In this document: positions 6,817-10,179 of the stretch, piece by piece
Numbering within the stretch: the stretch's first letter is position 1
How the letters are laid out: each line of letters starts with the position of its first letter
From: UBA668 sp052034175
GTDB taxonomy: Bacteria; Actinomycetota; Acidimicrobiia; Acidimicrobiales; Ilumatobacteraceae
Direction: 5' to 3'
Assembly (NCBI GenBank): GCA_052034175.1
Contig: JBPOIX010000099.1
Span: 1-10,179, forward strand
Length of the DNA stretch: 10,179 bases
Program-made: the position numbers and the translations under genes
The notes under the pieces: model-generated
What the model was told of the DNA's origin: nothing
Seen by the model: the letters and a program-made list of their open reading frames with translations, nothing else
Database searches by the model: none

Positions 6817-7998
6817 ATGGACGCGATCATCGCCACCGACATCTCCAAGGTCTTCAAGCTGCAGGTCAACAACTCGCAGTCGATGAAGGAACGCCTGGTG
6901 CGGCTCGGCCGGATGCAGACACGCGAGTTCGTGGCACTGCAGCACATGGACCTCCGGGTCGCCAGCGGCGAAACCTTGGGAATCCTCGGGCACAACGGCT
7001 CCGGCAAGAGCACCCTGCTGAAGTGCATCAGCGGCATCCTCAAGCCCACCACCGGGCAGATCCGCATCCGCGGCCGCATCGCTTCGCTCTTGGAGCTGGG
7101 TGCCGGCTTCCACCCGGAGCTCACCGGACGGGAGAACGTCTTCATCAACGCCGCCTTCCTCGGCATCAGCCGCACCGAGATCGCCCGCCGCTTCGACGAC
7201 ATCGTCGAGTTCGCCGAACTGGCCGAGTTCATCGACGAACCGGTGAAGCACTACTCCAGCGGCATGTACGTCCGCCTCGGGTTCGCCGTGGCCATCAACG
7301 TCGACCCCGACGTGCTACTGGTGGACGAAGTGCTCGCCGTCGGCGACGAGGTGTTCCAGCAGAAGTGCCTGGATCGTGTGCGCCAGTTCCAGCAGGAGGG
7401 GCGCACCATTCTGGTCGTCACCCACGCCGCGGATGTGGTGCGCCAGGTGTGCAACCGGGCCATCGTGCTGCACCACGGCGAGAAGGTGGCCGACGGCAAG
7501 CCCGGCGACGCAATCCGCGTGTTCCGCGAACACCTCCATGGCTCGCTGAGCGAATCCACGGTGGACGATCGCCACGGCCCACTGCGGATCACCAGCATCG
7601 TCGTCGCCCCCGGCGGCGACGAGGAGCGGCGGATGCTCGACCCCGGCGACCGGCTGGTGCTCGAAGTGCGCTACCTGGCCGAAGGCGTCGTCGCCCAGCC
7701 AACCCTGTCCATCTCGGTCGTCTCCCTCGACGGGCAGACGATGTACGGCACCGAATTCGACCTGCTGGCGGAAGGCGTCGGGCCACTGCGCGGCCAGGGG
7801 GCGGTGCGGGTGGACTTCGCCAGCGCGCCCCTGCTCGACGGGCGGTACACCATCGCCGCACGCCTCGTGGACCGCGCCGACACCGACGTGATGGGCGTGC
7901 GCTTCGGCAGGGAAGAGTTCAGCGTGGCCAACCCCACGACCGCCCACGGCGTGGTCGCCTTCGGCACCGCCACCGTGAGTGCAGAGGAGTTCTCGTGA
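6817..7998 (+). CDS. wzt: ABC transporter ATPase with C-terminal glycan-binding-like domain (Wzt-like)
   Basis: A 393-aa cytoplasmic ATPase partner of the preceding permease. The nucleotide-binding domain covers about residues 1-240: Walker A GHNGSGKST (58-66), the Wzt-type LGAGFHPELTGREN segment (94-107), signature YSSGM (146-150), Walker B VLLVDE (166-171) with D170 and catalytic E171, D-loop region AVGDE (174-178) and switch H203. All catalytic motifs are intact. Residues 250-390 are an extra beta-rich domain (LRITSIVVAP, DRLVLEVRYLA, PTLSISVVSLDG, GRYTIAARLVD, FSV), matching the layout of the Wzt C-terminal domain. In E. coli O8/O9a that domain binds the modified non-reducing end of the glycan before export. 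Homologues without such a domain are about 250-260 aa, so this exporter probably selects finished chains; that is inference from the family. The stop overlaps the next start (GTGA). Confidence 0.93.
   Translation: MDAIIATDISKVFKLQVNNSQSMKERLVRLGRMQTREFVALQHMDLRVASGETLGILGHNGSGKSTLLKCISGILKPTTGQIRIRGRIASLLELGAGFHPELTGRENVFINAAFLGISRTEIARRFDDIVEFAELAEFIDEPVKHYSSGMYVRLGFAVAINVDPDVLLVDEVLAVGDEVFQQKCLDRVRQFQQEGRTILVVTHAADVVRQVCNRAIVLHHGEKVADGKPGDAIRVFREHLHGSLSESTVDDRHGPLRITSIVVAPGGDEERRMLDPGDRLVLEVRYLAEGVVAQPTLSISVVSLDGQTMYGTEFDLLAEGVGPLRGQGAVRVDFASAPLLDGRYTIAARLVDRADTDVMGVRFGREEFSVANPTTAHGVVAFGTATVSAEEFS
7984..7989 (+). promoter_or_regulatory. Ribosome binding site deciding the GTG start at 7995
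   Basis: The purine-rich AGAGGAG at the end of wzt (core GAGGAG, near 7984-7989) lies about 5 nt before GTG at 7995. It selects that GTG as the start in a frame that is open far upstream, and implies translational coupling to wzt. Confidence 0.6.
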
Positions 7999-8954
7999 AC
8001 CCGCGCCACCATCGGGGCCTCCGCGGCCTGGCCCGGAAGCTGCCGGTGCTGAAGCACTACGAGCGCCGCCTGACGGAGCTGCACGGGCAGTTGGCGGCCG
8101 AGCGCGAGGCCAACCGCCTCTTCGCACCTCCAGGGCACTTCTACTCGCCGTTCGCCGACGAGGCGGAGCTCACCGCCAACGAGACGGCGCTGTTCCTGCA
8201 CCACCCGCTGGACGTACCGGCGGTGGAACTCCAGGTGGACCAGCAGTGGGCGCTGCACGAGGCCCTCGCACCTCACCTGCGAGCAGTGCGATTCGCACGA
8301 ACCGAGGCCGATGCGCGCGAGCGTGGGCTGCGCTACTGGGCCGAGAACTTCGCCTTCGGCGACGTCGACGGCGCCACGCTGGTGGCCATGCTGGCGCACT
8401 TCCGCCCGCAGCGATGGCTGGAGCTCGGCTGCGGCTTCTCCTCGGCCTGCCTCCTCGACGCTCGTGATGTGGACGGCGCGCCGCGGCCCGACGTCACCTT
8501 CGTCGACCCCTATCCGGCCCTCCTGGATTCCCTGGTCACCGACCACGACCGGGAGCACGTGGTGGTCCGCACGGCACGCACACAGGACCTCGATGTGGCG
8601 GCCATCGGCGAGCTCCAGCGGGGCGACGTGCTCTTCGTCGACTCCACCCATGTCGCCAAGCCGGGTAGCGACGTGAACCACCTGTTCTTCCACATCCTCC
8701 CGGCGTTGCAGGCGGGCGTGATCGTGCACCTGCACGACATCTTCCCCCGCTTCGAGTACCCGAAGCCGTGGATCCTGGAGCGTCGCGGCTGGACCGAGCA
8801 GTACGTGTTGCGGGCCTTCCTGCAGTTCAACGATGCCTTCCGCATCCTGTACTGGCCGACGCTGCTCAACGAGATCGACCAGGAGAGGGCGTGGGCGCCC
8901 TACCCGACCACCACGATCTTCGGCGGCTCGATCTGGTTGCAGAAGGTCCGCTGA
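7995..8954 (+). CDS. SAM-dependent methyltransferase (Methyltransf_24-like) coupled to wzt
   Basis: A 319-aa protein. The frame is open for about 1.9 kb upstream, but the GTG at 7995 is the credible start: it overlaps the wzt stop by 4 nt and has a good Shine-Dalgarno. Residues 12-45 form a charged, probably helical or short coiled-coil segment (KHYERRLTELHGQLAAEREA). PPGHFYSPFADEAE (45-58) is a motif of this methyltransferase family. The class I SAM fold follows: motif I LELGCGFSS (142-150), the acidic end of strand 2 at FVDP (169-172), DVLFVDSTHV (211-220), then GVIVHLHDIFPRFEYP (241-256), where HxHD may bind metal or the acceptor. The C-terminus (265-318) is complete. Tight coupling to an ATPase with a glycan-binding domain suggests it methylates the exported glycan, perhaps as a chain-end cap. 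The acceptor position cannot be told from sequence. Confidence 0.87.
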   Translation: MNPRHHRGLRGLARKLPVLKHYERRLTELHGQLAAEREANRLFAPPGHFYSPFADEAELTANETALFLHHPLDVPAVELQVDQQWALHEALAPHLRAVRFARTEADARERGLRYWAENFAFGDVDGATLVAMLAHFRPQRWLELGCGFSSACLLDARDVDGAPRPDVTFVDPYPALLDSLVTDHDREHVVVRTARTQDLDVAAIGELQRGDVLFVDSTHVAKPGSDVNHLFFHILPALQAGVIVHLHDIFPRFEYPKPWILERRGWTEQYVLRAFLQFNDAFRILYWPTLLNEIDQERAWAPYPTTTIFGGSIWLQKVR

Positions 8955-8965
8955 GGCGAACCGCC

Positions 8966-8980
8966 GCGGCCACCTGCCGC
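8966..8980. terminator. Small GC hairpin between convergent genes
   Basis: GCGGC-CACCT-GCCGC is a perfect 5-bp stem with a 5-nt loop in the 33-nt gap between the two convergent stop codons. No T-tract follows on either strand, so intrinsic termination is doubtful. It is listed because it is the only structure in the gap. Confidence 0.2.
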
Positions 8981-8987
8981 TGGGTGC

Positions 8988-10179
8988 CTACCGGGGAACC
9001 TGCTCGGCGGCCATCTCCGCCACGATGTCCCGCACGTTCTGCTCACAATGCGCGACGTCGAACTCGCGTGCCCGTCGTGCTGCGGCGAACGACAACTCTG
9101 CCATCAGCTGGGGCTGGTCGATGAGCCGCCGGGTGCACGCCGCCAGGTCCTCGAGCGTGTCCCACCGCAGCCCGTCCACCCCATGGGTCACCACACTGGC
9201 CGGCCCGCCGGCATTGAACACCACCGGCACCGCGCCGGCGGACATCGCCTCGATCGGGGCGATGCCGAAGTGCTCTGCGCGGTCCGGGTGGGCATCGAGA
9301 TCGCTGCCGAACCCCGCGCCGTGCCAATAGACGCTGGCCGCCGCGAGGTGGGCGTCCACCACGGCCCCAGGGGCGCTGAGCCGCACCTCCGCCGGGAGGC
9401 CGGCAGCCTCCCGGCGGACCGCCATCGCATACTCGCGGTCCTTCGGGGCGCACCCGCCGATCAGCACCAGCCGCCACCCTTCCAGGCCGGCCTCGACCAT
9501 CGCCCGGAAGGCGCGGACCAGTTCCAGCTGGCGTTTCGAGTGCCCGCTGCCCTCGCCGAAGAACCGACCCACGGAGACGATCAGCGGCTCCTTCACGCCG
9601 GCCGGCCGCATGCGCACGGGCGGGGAGATGACACCCTCGCCGCGCCCCCACCACCGCTGCGTCCAGCCAAGGGTGTAACCGCTGTTGGCCATCACACGCT
9701 GATAGGTGTCCAAGAAGTCGGTGGCCCGCACCGGCACGACGCGCTGCCGGAAGGCCCGCGGGTCGACGTCCACTTCCACCCCGTCCACGCTCAGGCCGGC
9801 GAGCACCAGCCTGTTGGCCTCGCCCCGGTCATCCGCCAGCAGCAGCGGCGACACCAGGACCTCACCCGGGTCGCCAGCCGCCAGCGGGATCGTGATCTCT
9901 CCGGAGCCGCCGATCACGGTGCGGTGCGCGTGCGCACCCGCGCGGATCGCCAGGCCGACGACCTCCTCGGCCACCTCGGCTTCGAGCCGCACCCGAACCT
10001 CGTGCGCGCCCGGCGGCACCTGCACCACGGTCGGGCCATCGATGACGGAACGGCCCTTGCGCTGCGAAACCCCGCCGAGCAGGCGCGCCGGCGACGCCAC
10101 CCTTGCTCCGGCGCGCTGGAGCAACCGCCGCGAACGGGGCGCCTCCACCTGGTGTGGGAACATGATGAAGTACAGCCCG
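8988..10179 (-). CDS. GT4-type glycosyltransferase, start outside the window
   Basis: The frame stays open to the right edge. The ATG at 10163 is preceded in frame by codons for GLYFI, so it is probably internal and the true start lies beyond the window; at least 396 residues are visible. Numbering from Met 10163, the C-terminal GT-B half is classical: MANSGYTLGWTQRWWG (158-173), PLIVSVGRFFGEGSGHSKRQ (193-212) with R200 and K210 as likely donor-phosphate contacts, GWRLVLIGG (229-237), YWHGAGFG (279-286), and the EX7E motif at E297 and E305 in EHFGIAPIEAMSAG, then VPVVFNAGGPASVV (312-325). It would transfer a nucleotide-activated sugar to a growing surface glycan in the cytoplasm. Residues about 40-135 are unlike this fold and look like an inserted beta-sandwich (VVQVPPGAHEVRVRL, GSGEITIPLA, NRLVLAGLSVDGVEVDVD). 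It converges with the wzm-wzt-methyltransferase operon. Confidence 0.88.
   Translation of the reverse strand, partial: GLYFIMFPHQVEAPRSRRLLQRAGARVASPARLLGGVSQRKGRSVIDGPTVVQVPPGAHEVRVRLEAEVAEEVVGLAIRAGAHAHRTVIGGSGEITIPLAAGDPGEVLVSPLLLADDRGEANRLVLAGLSVDGVEVDVDPRAFRQRVVPVRATDFLDTYQRVMANSGYTLGWTQRWWGRGEGVISPPVRMRPAGVKEPLIVSVGRFFGEGSGHSKRQLELVRAFRAMVEAGLEGWRLVLIGGCAPKDREYAMAVRREAAGLPAEVRLSAPGAVVDAHLAAASVYWHGAGFGSDLDAHPDRAEHFGIAPIEAMSAGAVPVVFNAGGPASVVTHGVDGLRWDTLEDLAACTRRLIDQPQLMAELSFAAARRAREFDVAHCEQNVRDIVAEMAAEQVPR

Noticed and set aside
6084..7994. N-terminal extension of the second methyltransferase, in frame from 6084
   Set aside because: The extension is Arg/Pro/His-rich shadow sequence over wzm and wzt. 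A GTG with a good Shine-Dalgarno at 7995 explains the gene.

Overview
The window is high-GC DNA with dense, short-gapped genes, frequent GTG starts and actinobacterial-type proteins. These include a homodimeric AceE closely resembling mycobacterial/corynebacterial E1, and a secreted protein whose repeats end in a 'PARxxDTR' motif. I infer an actinomycete, most likely of the Acidimicrobiia type, because such 'DTR' repeats are common there. The lineage is inferred and was not tested by a search.

Left part (1-4540, + strand): a secreted SGNH/GDSL-like protein with three ~116-residue two-cysteine repeats is followed 54 nt later by aceE, the complete E1 subunit of pyruvate dehydrogenase (904 aa, all catalytic residues recognisable). 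No E2 or E3 gene is adjacent, as is usual for actinobacterial aceE.

Middle (4541-4966): a 426-nt gap between the convergent ends of aceE and a methyltransferase gene. It holds the most unusual element of the window: eleven copies of a 10-bp core arranged as a giant imperfect palindrome. Cores read CAYCCGAGTG on the left and CACTCGGRTG on the right. Five of the six right copies pair with the five left copies about one centre, nt 4803. Spacing is 20-20-20-18 on the left and mirrored on the right.

Right part (4967-10179): a cell-surface polysaccharide locus. A minus-strand methyltransferase with a CxxC...CPxCGS zinc-ribbon-like segment is divergent from a three-gene + strand operon. That operon is a Wzm-type ABC-2 permease, a Wzt-type ATPase with a C-terminal carbohydrate-binding-like domain, and a second methyltransferase overlapping wzt by 4 nt. 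Convergent to it, and running off the right edge, is a GT4-type glycosyltransferase that appears to carry a beta-rich insertion. Together these suggest ABC-transporter-dependent export of a glycan, possibly methyl-capped.

Expression layout: three of the four genes that head transcription units have a TAnnnT -10-like hexamer only 8-10 nt before the start codon and no Shine-Dalgarno; aceE has only a weaker CAGACT at 7 nt. The two downstream operon genes have purine-rich Shine-Dalgarno sequences instead. This suggests leaderless transcription for the leading genes.
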